This document shows positions 1 through 12,600 of a stretch of 64,000 nucleotides of DNA, in pieces; position 1 is the first letter of the stretch, and each line of letters starts with the position of its first letter. The notes below the pieces were generated by a model that saw nothing but the letters and a program-made list of their open reading frames with translations, did not search any database and had not been told where the DNA came from. This DNA is from Caenorhabditis remanei (lineage: Eukaryota > Nematoda > Chromadorea > Rhabditida > Rhabditidae): contig NC_071331.1 in the NCBI RefSeq assembly GCF_010183535.1, positions 1,364,001-1,428,000 of the forward strand, given 5' to 3'. Both the position numbers and the translations under genes were made by a program.

Positions 1-730
1 TTGGAATGGTCCTTGACCTCCCACCAAAGTTTCATCAAGTTCCAAACTTGCAAGTGCTTGGGGTTCCCTTGTGAACACAAAATCATATTTCATTTTTCGA
101 AAACTGTTAAACGGGAAAGACGAAACACAAAAAAATCTAGGAACTGGGGAACATTTTCTAATTAAAAAGAGTCATCATTGATTATTTTTATGGTAGATCG
201 TCCCATAATCGAATTCTTAATCATACGTTAAAAACTGAAACTACGTTCTTGGTGAGCTGTGACTTGATACATCGAAATAGCAGTTTAGAATTTGAGTACT
301 TCTCGAAAAATTCCTGAAACAGAAATACCATTTTTTCAAAAGGCAGTTTCTTGTAAACTGATATCAGCAGAGAGTCATTAAAAAAATTCTCTCCAAAGAG
401 CAAACTGAATTATCATGTTTTTTGATTTCTCGAAGGTTACAGTATTCTATTTACTTTCTACATATTTTATATTTTCAGATGCGTTTTTCTTCATCATCAC
501 CTGGTTTTTTAATTTTGTTTTTCCTATCATTGTTGATCAGGAAACAAACATTTTTCCTCATTATTCACAAAAAAACACCAAAACCACCAGTTTTAATGAA
601 ATTTCTAAAAGTGCATGATTTCCAGGCATAAATAATTGAGCGAGTTGATTCATACACGTGAAGTTTACTCGACTATTGAAACATTACTTACTTTATCAAA
701 CTTTTACAAAAATGATTTATAAGACATCTC
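1..730. other. AT-rich non-coding stretch
   Basis: No supportable gene. Short open frames here have no codon character, no splice structure and no recognisable domain. The text around 655-690 (a 'tttactcgactattgaaacatta' type phrase) recurs near 2940 and 5070, so this is part of an old dispersed duplication. Confidence 0.5.
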
Positions 731-977
731 CACGTAGAGTCCCGACTAACCTATGAAGATGCGCTCTATTGCCAACGGGGTTACACATTGGCGTAGAAGT
801 GAAGTTTAGAACGTTCCGTGCATAACGTGGTGAGAATTCGAATTTATTTTTTAACGTCGAATAAATTCTAATGTCCACCACGGTATGCACAAAACGTTCG
901 AAAGTTCACCGCTACGACAATGTGAAACCCCCTTGGCAATAGAGCGCATCTGCATTGGTTAGTCGGGACTCTACGTG
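731..977. mobile_element. Palindromic MITE, 247 bp, TSD CATCTC
   Basis: The two halves are imperfect inverted repeats of about 110 bp. They start CACGTAGAGTCCCGACTAAC and end with its reverse complement. CATCTC lies immediately outside both ends (725-730 and 978-983), consistent with a 6-bp target-site duplication. There is no coding capacity. The superfamily is uncertain because a 6-bp duplication is not diagnostic of the common nematode groups. Confidence 0.75.
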
Positions 978-1224
978 CATCTCGTTTTTGGTAAATGTAT
1001 TCTGTTACGATGGTGCTTTAACCATCCGGTCCTATTTTCTGATTAGTGCTCTTTTTAATTTATATCGTAAAAAAAAAGAAAAAACACGAAATTTTGTTGA
1101 AAAAAGCAAGAAAACGAAAAATCGAGAAATAAACAGAAATAATTTTGTCCGAGAGGACTACACGGGGGCAAAAACTCGGGTGGGAAAACTCTTCCATCTA
1201 GGCTCCTTTTGAGCCGGGAAAATA

Positions 1225-2160
1225 GTTATTTGGTTGCTAACTGGATAAAACCTACAGAACCTGTTTAGAACTGTATTCTTTCAATAACTTTACAATGATC
1301 AATGAACTTGATTGGAAATAAGTTTTATTTTAATTTTTATTACAATGCTGTTACAGGAGTTTCTATATTATACTCCAGTTTGTTTCGAGTTACTTGACGA
1401 ATAGAAAAAAACAAGAAAGAAGAGATTCTGTGTTTTTTATTCAAAACCAAAATCCCTAGGTACTAAAAAAGTGAGCGAAACGAACAACTACTGTTAAAAA
1501 GAAGGTATGTAAGAAGAATCATAATTTTTCAGGTTTTCTATGAATACGGTTTTACATGTACAGTAACAAAACAAAAGTATGAAAACATTTTCCAAACATG
1601 GTACAATCCTAAGATGCGCTGGTTTCAGAAAATAATAGTTTCTTAGAACAATCAATTTTTATTTTGAAAAAATTGTACGTTTTGACTATTTTACCACTAT
1701 TACAACAATAAAACGTTATTATACTGTAATAGTTCAAACTAGTATTGTGATTTTGATAGGATTAACACAAAACATTTAAAAAAGGCAACTGAATAGAAGG
1801 TAAAGCAAGAGACACTCTGGTATAAATTTCAACATTTTACAAGCTAAATCATTGAAAAAGTCGCATATGTGATTTAATAGTTTGTTTTAAAACAGTCTTG
1901 AGTTTTGGGTGATAAAATTGACATAGAAGAGTTTCTTAACGTACATGATTTTCAAAAATGGCGTAAATTGTTTTCAGTAGTAGTAAATCCGGACCGAATA
2001 GAAAAATTGTCTCAAACAAATACTTAAAACATTGCAGTAACAGAAATTTTATATGAAAATGTCAGATTGTTGTGATCAATCCCTATGAGCAACGTGACTG
2101 TAAATTATAGGTCGCTCATTGCTACCGTCCTTTTAATTTTCAACTCTTACTTTACAGATT
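1225..2160. repeat. Old direct duplication, copy 1
   Basis: Several phrases recur in the same order at 3500-3975, for example the tract around 'ctgttacaggagtttc' (1350 and 3638) and the one ending in 'tcagattgttgtgatcaat' (2062 and 3883). The divergence is clearly visible. No gene is supported. Confidence 0.55.
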
Positions 2161-2232
2161 CCAGTCTTACCCATTTGGGATTGTTAGTAAACTTTCTGTT
2201 CAGCTGTGTACACTTCCATACTATGGTAGAAT

Positions 2233-2425
2233 GAGAGTGAATAAAGATAAGAATTAATCTAGAAGGTTCCCTGCAGCGGAAGAGACAAGCTCAACCCCAG
2301 ACTCATAGGAAGAAAGAATAAAAAAATGATGAGAGTGAATAAAGAGAAGAATTAATTTAGATGTTTCCCTGCAGCGGAAGACACAAGCTCAACCCTAGAC
2401 TAACGGGAAGCGAAAAAAAATGATG
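2233..2425. repeat. Tandem duplication, about 98-bp unit x2
   Basis: Two adjacent units begin GAGAGTGAATAAAG (2233 and 2331). Both contain CCCTGCAGCGGAAGA followed by CAAGCTCAACCC. They differ at scattered positions. No ORF is conserved between the units. Confidence 0.75.
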
Positions 2426-3499
2426 TGAATTAAAGAAAAATATATGAATGACCATCTAATAGGCCGGGATGAGGGTGGAAATGACAGAACTTATAGACCA
2501 AAAAGAGCGTCATTAGATTTTCCAATGAGATATGGGACCAGGTGGCATGTATGTGAAGATGACGAATAACTAAGATAGTATTCCGAAAAAGACAATGTGG
2601 CGATTAATCGACATGTATTCATGGGATTGTGACATCTGTTGTTTGTTTCATCTAAAGCCGTGAGAATCAATAAAAAAAGGGAAACGAAATCACGGAAGAA
2701 AAATAGGGAAAAAAGGGAAAACATGTTTGAAAAAGTCGCGTAGTAGTTAAAAGATAAACATTTCTGTTCCAATATGCGATGTTTGAACCGTTTTTTTCGA
2801 ACTAGGACAAAAAGATCAGAAGTTTTTTCTTAATGAGGCCCGTCTTTTTCGTTTTTCAAAATTCTCAAAATTACGTCTTCTGAGATAGAAAAACTGATAA
2901 TTCGTAAGTCATTGAGTTAAATGATCTGAATATAAAGTTTACTCGACTCTTGAAACATTACTTTTAAAAATTATGTTCTGTTACATGGATGTTTCATATT
3001 TCCAATCTTTTTTCTGTTTAGTTTCCTTTATTTATTGACAAAAGTAAAATAACGAAAGGAATACATTAAAGAATGGGGAGACTAGATACATCCCTCACGA
3101 GATGGACTAGTAATAATATGAAGGAAAATAGTTTCACCATCTTCAGCTATTGAATAAGTTCTTGACATGTGAATCGAATCAGAAGCACAGAAACCCCAAT
3201 TTAAAAGAAACAAGTGTAATAACTCACCGTGTAGACTGACAATCCCTTCAGGAAACTCACTAGTTTGTGAATAATGTTTCTCTTAGGAGCTTTGCCATTT
3301 TTACCATCATTAACAGTTTTTCAACCTAGCTTTTTATGTGATTTTTAATATTCATGATTGGAAGTGTTAACATTTTTTAATACTTATATCAGAAATATAC
3401 TTTTAACTGTAGTTAGAATGTGAAACACGAATTGGGAATCAGAAATCTGCAAATGAACAACAATCCGTACTGCTTTGTGAATTTTTGAAAACATGTAAT

Positions 3500-3975
3500 A
3501 GTTGTTGGGTTGCTGGATAAAACCTTTAGAGCCTTTTAAGCCTTTTAAAAATTGTATTCTCTCAATGACAGGTATTTTGACCACCATCGATGAACTCGAT
3601 TGGAAATTAGTTTCATTTTTATTACAATACTGTTACAGGAGTTTCATATTTATACTCCAGTTTGTTTTGAGTTACTAGACCAAAAGTAGGCAAAACGGAC
3701 GGCTGCTGTAAAAAAAGTATCAGATGAAGTTGTATTTTTTACAAATCAATCAATAACGGGTTTTCGACGTGATCTATAAAAAAGCTGTAAATTGTTTTCA
3801 ATGGTAAACCCAGACTTAATGGAAAGACTTACTCCAAACAATACTTAAAACATTAATGCAACACAAATTTCATTTGAAAATATCAGATTGTTGTGATCAA
3901 TCTTTATGAGAAATGTGACTGTACATATTCTATAGGTCGATCATTGCTGAACTCCTTTTTAATTTTAAACTCTTA
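3500..3975. repeat. Old direct duplication, copy 2
   Basis: Partner of 1225-2160 in the same orientation, diverged and with indels. No gene is supported between 2430 and 4330; that stretch otherwise holds only AT-rich unique DNA. Confidence 0.55.
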
Positions 3976-4410
3976 CTTTGGATATTCTAATGTTAACCAC
4001 AAAATCGCTGTGATATCATGGTTATTCGACTGTTTGGTAATTTGGAACTTTTTGAGTCAAAACACCAAAATCTCACATTTTCATAAATATATTCTGTTGC
4101 ATACTGTTTCGAAATTCGAAGTACTACTACTACATGTTAGTAAAGTTGTTTTTGTTCTTTCCTTTGTTCCTCTCGCACTCTAAATATGACATGGACTCAC
4201 CGTCCCTCTCAATGGACATTTCTACTAGTTGGGAAGTTCAAATGTTTGAAAGATGATGGCTGCATTGAGAGCATCTACTAATTTCACAATTTTCACTTAT
4301 CATTGACACCGAAAATATATGATTTATTAAATACCAGCCTGGCTGCCGCGCCTTCGGCGCTTCATCTGGCTGGCCTCTCCTTATTTACGTGTTCACCTTC
4401 TCAGAAATGT

Positions 4411-4514
4411 GTCCGCGTGGCCGAGTGGTCCAAGGCGGCGATCTCTGCGCAAAGAGCGCAAGTTTGATTTTGGGCCCGGTCGCCTTTCTTTCTCATTTCT
4501 CAAAATCTGCGGAC
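4411..4514 (+). pseudogene. tRNA-Leu/Ser-like pseudogene, unit 1
   Basis: The 5' GTCCGCG can pair with TGCGGAC at 4508-4514 as an acceptor stem (one G-U). TGGCCGAGTGGTCCAAGGCG matches a class-II (Leu/Ser-type) D-arm and A box. A weak B box, AGTTTGATTTT, lies about 50 nt downstream. No standard 5-bp anticodon stem can be drawn. About 20 extra pyrimidine-rich bases separate the B box from the 3' acceptor strand, making the unit 104 nt. It is probably a tRNA-derived relic. Confidence 0.5.
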
Positions 4515-4636
4515 ATTGGGACAGATGGACAGACTCCACATGCGTTTTATATATAAGAACCAGCCTGACTGCAGCGCCTTCGGCGCTTAATCCGGCTGGC
4601 CTCTCCTTATTTACTTGTTCACCCTCTCAGAAATGT

Positions 4637-4740
4637 GTCCGCGGGGCCGAGTGGTCCAAGGCGGCGGTCTCTGCGCACAGAACGCAAGTTCGATTTTGGG
4701 CCCGGCCGCTTTTCTTTCTCATTTCTCAAAATTTGCGGAC
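4637..4740 (+). pseudogene. tRNA-Leu/Ser-like pseudogene, unit 2
   Basis: Second copy of the 104-nt tRNA-like block. It has the same acceptor pairing (GTCCGCG with TGCGGAC), the same A box and a slightly better B box (AGTTCGATTTT). The TTTT at about 4711 would end Pol III transcription before the 3' acceptor strand, which argues against a mature tRNA. Confidence 0.5.
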
Positions 4741-4785
4741 ATTGGGACAGATGGACAGACTCCACATGCGTTTTATATATAAGAA

Positions 4786-5253
4786 TGATGATGACAGTTG
4801 GTTTCGAAATACTAGCAGAAGACAGTTTCAAGAACCCAATAAATCACACAGATGTAATATTTCGTGTTCTTCCTTGTTTTCACATTCTTTATCCACCTGC
4901 ACGTTCTGATTGTCATCTGGTGAGAAAACAAATATTTTACATCATTTTTCAAAACAACATTTCTGAAACAGCAAGTTTCGATGACCTTTCTGTTTTTTTT
5001 TCATCATGACGCAGAAAAAAAAACTAATAGTTGAAGATCCTCGGTAAAAACTTGGAGTCCTTGAGACACCATATTTACTCGACTGTTAAAACATTAGTAA
5101 CTTTCTCTAAACTTGTTGTTTATGATTCGTATCCAACATATCAAAATTTAGTTTTTGTTAAATAAACTTATTCGGTTGCAGAACTGTTTCGAATTTCCAG
5201 TTTCGTTTTTGATTCATTCATTGCGTTTCAAATGACCATGCGTAAAATTCAGA
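4786..5253. other. Non-coding spacer
   Basis: No gene supported. AT-rich DNA between the tRNA-like units and the inverted receptor copy. Confidence 0.4.
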
Positions 5254-6739
5254 CTACACAGGCTGCAAAAAAACATATAGCAGATATAATAGCGGTGAAT
5301 AACCAAGTATACTGTGAGTAGTTATCCATTTCTGTGTATTTTTCACAATCCCTATAGATTTTTGATCTGTATGAGTAGAAACTGTAATCCGTTCGACTTG
5401 AAGATGACACAAAGATATCTTCGATCGGATAGATGTATTGAAAATCAGATAGACCAGAGGAGGAAGACCTGAAACCAAGATCTAGATTGATATCATAGCT
5501 ACAGTAACCGTAGTAACCCACCATGATTCCCAATCCACGCTAATTGGGCAATAACGTGAAATACATTAGGCAACTGACGGTATTGCATATGAATATAGAG
5601 AAAGCAACCGATAAAATGGCAGGTGCACACAATCATACACTGTACAGTAACCTGTCTGTAGATTTTTGAGACTGTCTGGATGCTCGTGGAGCAAGAATGA
5701 TAGAGGAGATAGGCGCAGACAACGAAATAATTGACACCAATGAAGAACATACAGAAGAAATTGTTGAAGATGAACCCGTATACTGTGTACTGAAAAAAAG
5801 AAGATGCTGAGTCTAAAAATCAGTTAGAGACTCACTAGAGCGGGGTCAAAGGTCATGGTAGCTTTAGTCAGAGGATTCAAAAGAAATGTTGACTCAGTGA
5901 CGTCATAGATGAGGGGTTTGGTGAAGAATGCAAAATATATGAAGTAAAAAATAGGTAGGGGCAGAGAATGATGGCTAGTGGCTTGCCAGAGAATAGAAGG
6001 CGGCTGAAAAAAGAATCAATTAAGATAAATTTCAATATTAATAAGGAAAAATAAATATCACTTTAGGGATACAGTATATTTTCATTGCTAGTTTATTTTT
6101 TAACAGTTTCAGTGTGTTTTTAAAAGTTACCCCTAATTTATATCTAGGCTTAATATAATCTCAGTTTTCTAGCTTAAAATCAAAGAAAGTTATTCCAGTC
6201 AGAAAAAACAACCCAAATCTCCCACTGACCCCAAATAGTCTGGTTGCATCAGATCCAATACGACTCACCCAAACTTTGGCACCACCAACTCACAACTCCT
6301 GTTGAACGCCAGTATCAACACATAAAAACAACTCATATGCCACGTCCCAAACACCAAACACCCGAAGAACACAGCGAATTGCATATTGTAACAAGAGTGC
6401 AATCCGAGAATCGACCAGATTCCAGCAAACTCCGCGCAGACTATCAAACTGAGCATGTCGGGGGTTCCTGGAATGTAAGTATAGTGAAATGACAGAAATC
6501 CACAGAACCCAATACAATTGTTTTCTGCGTATTGGGTTATAGACTTTTTGAAACATGAAAACATTATTTTCACTAATTTTCAGAAAGACAAGAACTCATA
6601 TTTTGAAAAATGAAAACTAGACTTCCAAGAATTTCTAGAATGAGATAGACCTACCCAAGAAAAACATGATCCGATAACACGCGTGTTCCCAGAATGGTTC
6701 ATGAAACCAGAATGTTTTGAGGACAAAGAGATAGAGAAT
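5254..6739 (-). pseudogene. srt-type chemoreceptor, left inverted copy, frameshifted
   Basis: Seven-transmembrane nematode chemoreceptor of the Srt type, which would act in sensory-neuron membranes. Visible minus-strand exons, in reading order: 6739-6655, 6467-6269, 6003-5836, 5789-5522 and 5468-5254. All have consensus GT/AG ends. Family-like features are CYRIMFFLG running across the first splice junction into a PDM motif, and NHG-LPPLVYLIFNTSIR in the last transmembrane helix and its C-terminal side. Exon 6003-5836 is 168 nt, against 166 nt in the right copy: TAGGGG replaces AAAA (plus-strand view, about 5966-5971). This shifts the frame and leads to a stop within the exon. The N-terminal exon and start codon are not visible. 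The srt family call is from remembered motif style, not a profile search. Confidence 0.7.
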
Positions 6740-7060
6740 CTGAAAATTTAAAATATCAGGAAAGTACGGATTTCTAGGTGAAGTGCAATGGGCTCAAAAA
6801 ATGGGACTCAAAATTCGGCTCAGAGACGTTTTGAAACTAGAAATTTTGAAACCGAGACATTTGCCAACTTTGAAATTTAGGCACTGTTCTAGACGAGACT
6901 AAACGTCATGGAGCTAGAAATTCAAATATAAAACGGTTTCACGTTAATAGTATCAAAAGTCTCGGTCTAGATTTTCAGTTGATGGCTATGTACTGTTGCC
7001 CTAGATTTATGATACTATCCTTAAGCTAGGTGGCTTCAGGACCTTACTCTCAGGGTTGAG
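5300..7060. repeat. Left arm of large inverted duplication
   Basis: This is the inverted partner of 7960-9600. Similarity covers the receptor exons, the introns and about 320 bp of non-coding DNA upstream (for example AAGCTAGGTGGCTTCAGGAC near 7012 against its complement near 7970). The spacer between the arms is about 0.9 kb. Confidence 0.85.
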
Positions 7061-7694
7061 ACTTATGGTCAAAATTTCGACACCTGATTTCCTGCTATTA
7101 AGCCTCCTTGGACCCATTTCAAGCCTCCTTGAACGCATTCTCCCTTACCTGCGCCATAAAACCCATGGAAAAATATAGTATACCCAACACAAGATGTCTA
7201 TCCACATAAATTTCTGTTCCAGTACAGTTGTATAGAACCGGACTGAAATTTCATTTATTAACAGAACGGTATAATGACGAAACAAACTCTAAAAATGGCT
7301 GACCAAGGAAAATTTTGTAGAGCATTGTGTGAATCTGGAAAAGATACGGTGATGGGTATTAACAGGGAAATGATGAACAGATATTCTGAAAAAACTGTGA
7401 TATACATATTTTCTGAACCTGTTTCTTCTTACTAGGGAATGACTCACACAAAGTATGGAGATACACAACATGATATATATCGCTGGAAAGCTGACGTTTC
7501 CCTGATTCCGAATCTATATTCAGTTTTTGCAGTGGCCCTCCCAGTGTTGAGAAATCCGGCTCCAAAGTTTGGGTAAAATTTAGTGTTAAAACTCAAGTTG
7601 CCAACCCGCGTGTTGCCCCAACACGTAAATCCATTCGAGGAATAGTTAAATCAGCGGTTGAATGGCCTAGGGGGTTACAGGTGGGGTAGTATGT

Positions 7695-7945
7695 GAAAAA
7701 AATTTTCAAGAAAATGTACTTTTCTGTGACCAAGTCCATGGTGAGAAGGCAGTCGGATTTTGTTAGAAAAAACTTTTTTGAGTTAGAAAAACAATAGTAA
7801 ATGTTATAGCAAGCTATAAAATGATTTTTCCGAAGTTTATCAAAATTTCTATTGTTTTTCTAGCTTTTGAAGGAAAGTTTTAAAAAATAACTCCGACTAC
7901 ATTCTCACTTGGTCACAGAAAAGTACATTTTCTTGAAAAAAATAA
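7695..7945. repeat. Palindromic element in the spacer of the inverted duplication
   Basis: TTTTCAAGAAAATGTACTTT (about 7703) recurs in reverse complement near 7920-7937, with CTGTGACCAAG / CTTGGTCACAG inside. The arms are about 90 bp and imperfect. It may be a MITE. No TSD was identified. Confidence 0.6.
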
Positions 7946-7959
7946 GTCTCAAACCTGAG

Positions 7960-9600
7960 AGTAAGGTCCTGAAGCCACCTAGCTTAAGGATAGTATCATA
8001 AATCTAGGGCAACAGTACATAGCCATCAACTGAAAATCTAGACCGAGACTTTTGATACTATTAACGTGAAACCGTTTTATATTTGAATTTCTAGCTCCAT
8101 GACGTTTAGTCTCGTCTAGAACAGTGCCTAAATTTCAAAGTTGGCAAATGTCTCGGTTTCAAAATTTCTAGTTTCAAAACGTCTCTGAGCCGAATTGTTT
8201 TTTGAGTCCCATTTTTTGAGTCCCTTGCACTTCACCTAGAAATCCGTACTTTCCTGATATTTTAAATTTTCAGATTCTCTATCTCTTTGTCCTCAAAACA
8301 TTCTGGTTTCATGAACCATTCTGGGAACACGCGTGTTATCGGATCATGTTTTTTTTGGGTAGGTCTATCTCATTCTAGAAATTCTTGGAAGTCTAGTTTT
8401 CATTTTTCAAAATATGAGTTCTTGTCTTTCTGAAAATTAGTGAAAATAATGTTTTCATGTTTCAAAAAGTCTATAACTCAATACGCAGAAAACAATTGTA
8501 ATCGGGTTCAGTGGATTTTTGTCATTTCTCTATACAAACATTCCAGGAATCCCCGACATGCTCAGCCTGATTATCTGCGCGGAGTTCGCTGGAATCTGGT
8601 CGATTCTCGGATTACACTCTTGTTACAATATGCAATTCGCTGTGTTCTCCGGGTGTTTGGTGTTTGGGACATGGCATATGAGTTGTTTTTATGTGCTTAT
8701 TTTGTCGTTCAACTGGAGTTGTGAGTTGGTGGTGCCAAAGTTTGGGTGAGTCGTTTGTACATTTAGTACTGATGTAAATCAGGAGTTACTTTTCAAAAAA
8801 TACTGAAACTATTTAAAAAAATTAGCAATGAAAATATGCTGTATCATTAAAGTGATATTTATTTTGCTTTAATAATTTAAATTGCTTTAACTCGTTTTTT
8901 TTCATCTTTCAGCCGCCTTCTATTCTCTGGGAAGCCACTATCCATCATTCTCTGTTTTCCTATTTTCTACTTCATATATTTCGCATTCTTCACCAAACCC
9001 CTCATCTATGACGTCACTGAGTCAACATTTCTTTTGAATCCTCTGACTAAAGCTACCATGACCTTTGACCCCGCTCTAGTGAGTCTCTAACTGATTTTTA
9101 GACTCAGCATCTTCTTTTTTTCAGTACACAGTATACGGGTTTATCTTCAACAATTTCTTCTGTATGATCTTCATTGGTGTCAATTATTTCGTTGTCTGTG
9201 CCTATCTCCTCTATCATTCTTGCTCCACGAGCATCCAGACAGTCTCGAAAATCTACAGACAGGTTACTGTACAATGTATGATTGTGTGCACCTGCCATTT
9301 TATCGGTTGCTTTCTCTATATTTATATGCAATATCGTCAGTTGCCTAATGTATTTCACGTCATTGCACAATTAGCGTGGATTGGGAATCATGGTGGGTTA
9401 CTACGGTTACTGTAGCTATGATATCAATCTAGATCTTGGTTTCAGGTCTTCCTCCTCTAGTCTACCTGATTTTCAACACATCTATCCGTTCACAGATATA
9501 TTTTTGTCATCAAGTCAATCGGATAACAGCTTCCTCTCATACTGATCAAAAATCTGGAGGGGTTGTAAAAATACAGAAACGGATAATTACTGTTATGTAA
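7960..9600. repeat. Right arm of large inverted duplication
   Basis: Inverted partner of 5300-7060. Beyond the exons, the upstream block 7960-8273 is nearly identical to the left arm, so the duplication unit was larger than the gene remnant. Confidence 0.85.
8274..9600 (+). CDS. srt-type serpentine chemoreceptor, 5'-incomplete
   Basis: Right copy of the srt-like receptor, predicted to sense small molecules in chemosensory neurons. Exons are 8274-8358, 8547-8745, 8913-9078, 9125-9392 and 9446-9600. Together they give 873 nt, 290 codons plus TAA, with no stop and matching phases at every junction. The splice sites are GTAGGT, GTGAGT, GTGAGT and GTGGGT donors with CAG acceptors. The protein runs from a hydrophobic segment (ILYLFVLKTFWFHE) through CYRIMFFLG-IPDM to NHGLPPLVYLIFNTSIR and a basic tail. 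Srt proteins are usually about 320-350 residues, so roughly 40-60 N-terminal residues are absent. I found no upstream exon with a start, so it may be a 5'-truncated pseudogene that happens to be open. Genefinders could also call a later ATG. Confidence 0.65.
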
Positions 9601-12600
9601 AAGTTATATTGACTAGTGTTGAACTTCAATATGCATTGCGTCGATTAATTGTAAGACATCGGATTAAATTAATTCTAACTATACATCATTCGAAAAAAGG
9701 CAAAATGTCAGTACTACTTCTTATAAAGAAATGTTTTATGAAAACTGCAGAACGTGATAAATTGAAATCACTAATTATTTCGATCGCCACAGCTGATTCA
9801 ACGCTTAACATACTCAAGTTAAAAGTAAATACAAAACAAGAAACATTAAGTTTCAAGAATTTGTTATATAGTTTGTTTTCTGATACTTAGCAGTTCGTTT
9901 GTTATCGTTAGAAAATTGTAGTGAATCTGAGAGAAAATGAATATCCACAGTGATGTCTTCGGTTTCATATCAAAACTTAAACCTCAAAATATGTATTTGT
10001 TTAGGATCATTAATATTGAACCAAATTTTAAAATATTAGATAAGTCCTGATCAGATATCCCAAGAAGTACCATACAATTTGATATTGTTTTCTTTTCGGT
10101 TGTGTGCACTAATTTTAAGTAGTTCATAGTAGTAGAGGTGTGTGAGAAAAATATACGACAGTTTCGAATCCAACATTTACTGTCTTCTCTATTTGCGGGC
10201 GAATTGGTCTGACTGCCTAGAAAGCCTCTCGGGCACACCTAAAACGATTGCTACAGTAGTATTTTGCAAAGAAAATTTTAATTAATTATTTTCTTCTATT
10301 TTTCAAGCAATTTTTATCGAATTTCAACAATTTTTAGGTTCTTTTTTGTCTATTCTCGTTTATATCTCCTTAAATGCAAAACAATAGCAAGCACAGGGTG
10401 AAAGTTAAATGTGAAACATGAAACATTTTATTTCTCATTTTCGCGATTACGGTTTATTTTCAATCAAAATTTATTTTGTTGATTGGAATCACTAGCAAAT
10501 ATATTCCTTCAGAAGTGAAGATTGATGCTTCAACCATTTTATTTGGTGTGAAATTTGAATTTTCTAGTGTTAAGTGCTCTCCTACAGAAGTTTACTTTTC
10601 ATTTCGTCGGATGGTTGATTCTGTGTAGCGAATGAAACAATTATCAATGTTTCTGATAGTTGTCATAAGCAACCGAACAAATAAGTTGCAGTGGATATCC
10701 CGTGGCCAAATGCTTTAATTGCAACAAGTAATTAATTTTAAGATTTTTCATAGCGGTTTTAGAATAAATCGTAGCTTAAAAGTGGTTGGTGAGATTAGAA
10801 ATAAAATAAATCAAAGTTATTGTGGGATCAAGTGACACTCACTATTTATCTCTTTCAAACTATTGTTAAATTATTTTTTGAAAATACTGCAGGATTGATT
10901 GGTATCTGTTTTTCCTAATAAAAATTCATACAAGCAGGTTAGTTTAAAACTTTGAAAAACTGGAAAAATTAACGAAAACAATAAATTTTGAAAGCATTAT
11001 GGGAGCAGGCTATTTATTAGGAACTGATCGTTGTCTTCATAATCACGTTTATCTTATGACAGAAACAGTAAAGTTATTATTTCTTGTTTGTTATTATTGT
11101 CTCAAAACTTAGGTTTTGTGAGATAATGGGTGTTCAAAATTACCACCTCTGACTTCAGAACATTTGCAATCGAGATTGTTTGTAGGGCCGTCAAAAACCG
11201 GTTGCTGAAGTATTCTGTTTCTTGGTTTAATTATAGCGTATACTGAAATTGTGTGTCAGTGATAAAAACAACTAGTGACGGAACACTTCCGGTTTAGATT
11301 CTGGATAATAAATATTTCGACTTACTATTACAACAAGTGAAGTCAGAGCGAGGAGAACTGAAAATACACTAGGCTTTTGATATCTTTTTTATGCTGAAGA
11401 AAGTTATCAGTATGCCAACAAATTTTGTAGCTCTAAGTTGGTAAAAATTGAATGACTTGGTTTCGCATTTTTAATATTTTTTACAATAAATTGTTGAAGC
11501 ATAACAATCCTTCGGAACAGAAAAAGTGAACGAGATTGTTTACAGAATAAACACAGTGTGGTTCTAATACACATGTGGGGAAGTGGCCCTTATTTTTATA
11601 TATTCAACAGGGACCAAAAAAGTGAAGAGAGTAGTACGACCGGCCGCTGAAGCCTCTGTCCAACCAAATGAACTGAATTTTTGAACATCGATTAATCTTC
11701 TGGCCCTCTGCAAGGCCTCAAGCAGAAGCAAGATCTTGCTGGGTAATCCAATATAAAATTGCCTCACGACCTTTTTGACAGCTTCGAAGGCACACTATGA
11801 ACGATACAGAGTGTAAGATTGCTTTACGAAGGCAGCCTGTAGTGGAGCCAGTTCTTCAGTTAATCACTTCATGAATTATAATAACAGTAATTTTTCTTCA
11901 AATCAGTACGTTTTTATAGCGAAGCTAATTATTGAGAAAGAGCGCAGAAAGTAAGCTGGCAATTGATCAAAGAAATGGTCATTCCATGTTTATTTTTGGT
12001 TAATGATGACCCACCAAGGAAAATTAAGAAAAGTGGACATGGGAATGAACGAAGGAGCTTTTTTTCTCATTCTTTGAAATTTGAAGTTTGGAACTGCTGG
12101 GATACTAATTATATGAGAATGTCTGAATTCGAAGACAGGAAACCATAATTTTTCGTTTCTTAGATTCGGATTCCAAGTACTTTCGGTATGCAAACAAAAT
12201 TCAAAAACCTGATTGGCTTTTAAGCAACAGTATTGTTCTTAGGTCTTAGAATCATCGACGGAATAACTATAAGAGAGTCTCATCTTTTAAACAGTGTTAA
12301 AGAAACAGTAGCATCTAATTTTCTGTCTCCGACTGAATCGTTCTAAAATATAATTTTTGATCATTCAATTCTCCTAACTTAAAATATCCCATGCGCTATA
12401 CCTATTTTTCTAGGAAGCTGCATATCTTCTTTCTCCATTTCTCATTGCATTATTTTTTCGAAAAATAGGCGCTTGGTGAAATGGAGCCATCCCAGATAAT
12501 TGAGTGTTCTTCCCTTTACTATTGATGGAGAATGTGAAAAAAAAACGTTCATGGGATGCGGAAATGATTGAGGTCTCAGATTTATTCAAGAGTTAAAATA

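Larger units (their letters stand above)
4334..4785 (+). repeat. Tandem pair of 226-bp tRNA-like units
   Basis: Units 4334-4559 and 4560-4785 abut exactly and are highly similar. Each opens with a GC-rich hairpin (CCAGCC ... GGCTGG enclosing GCGCCTTCGGCGC) and then a tRNA-like block. Each closes with a shared tail ending TTTTATATATAAGAA. The layout resembles a tRNA-derived SINE-like unit rather than a functional tRNA gene. Confidence 0.75.

Noticed and set aside
11564..11767. 67-codon minus-strand frame in a GC-richer patch
   Set aside because: Composition is suggestive of a coding relic, but there is no recognisable domain, start context or splice partner.
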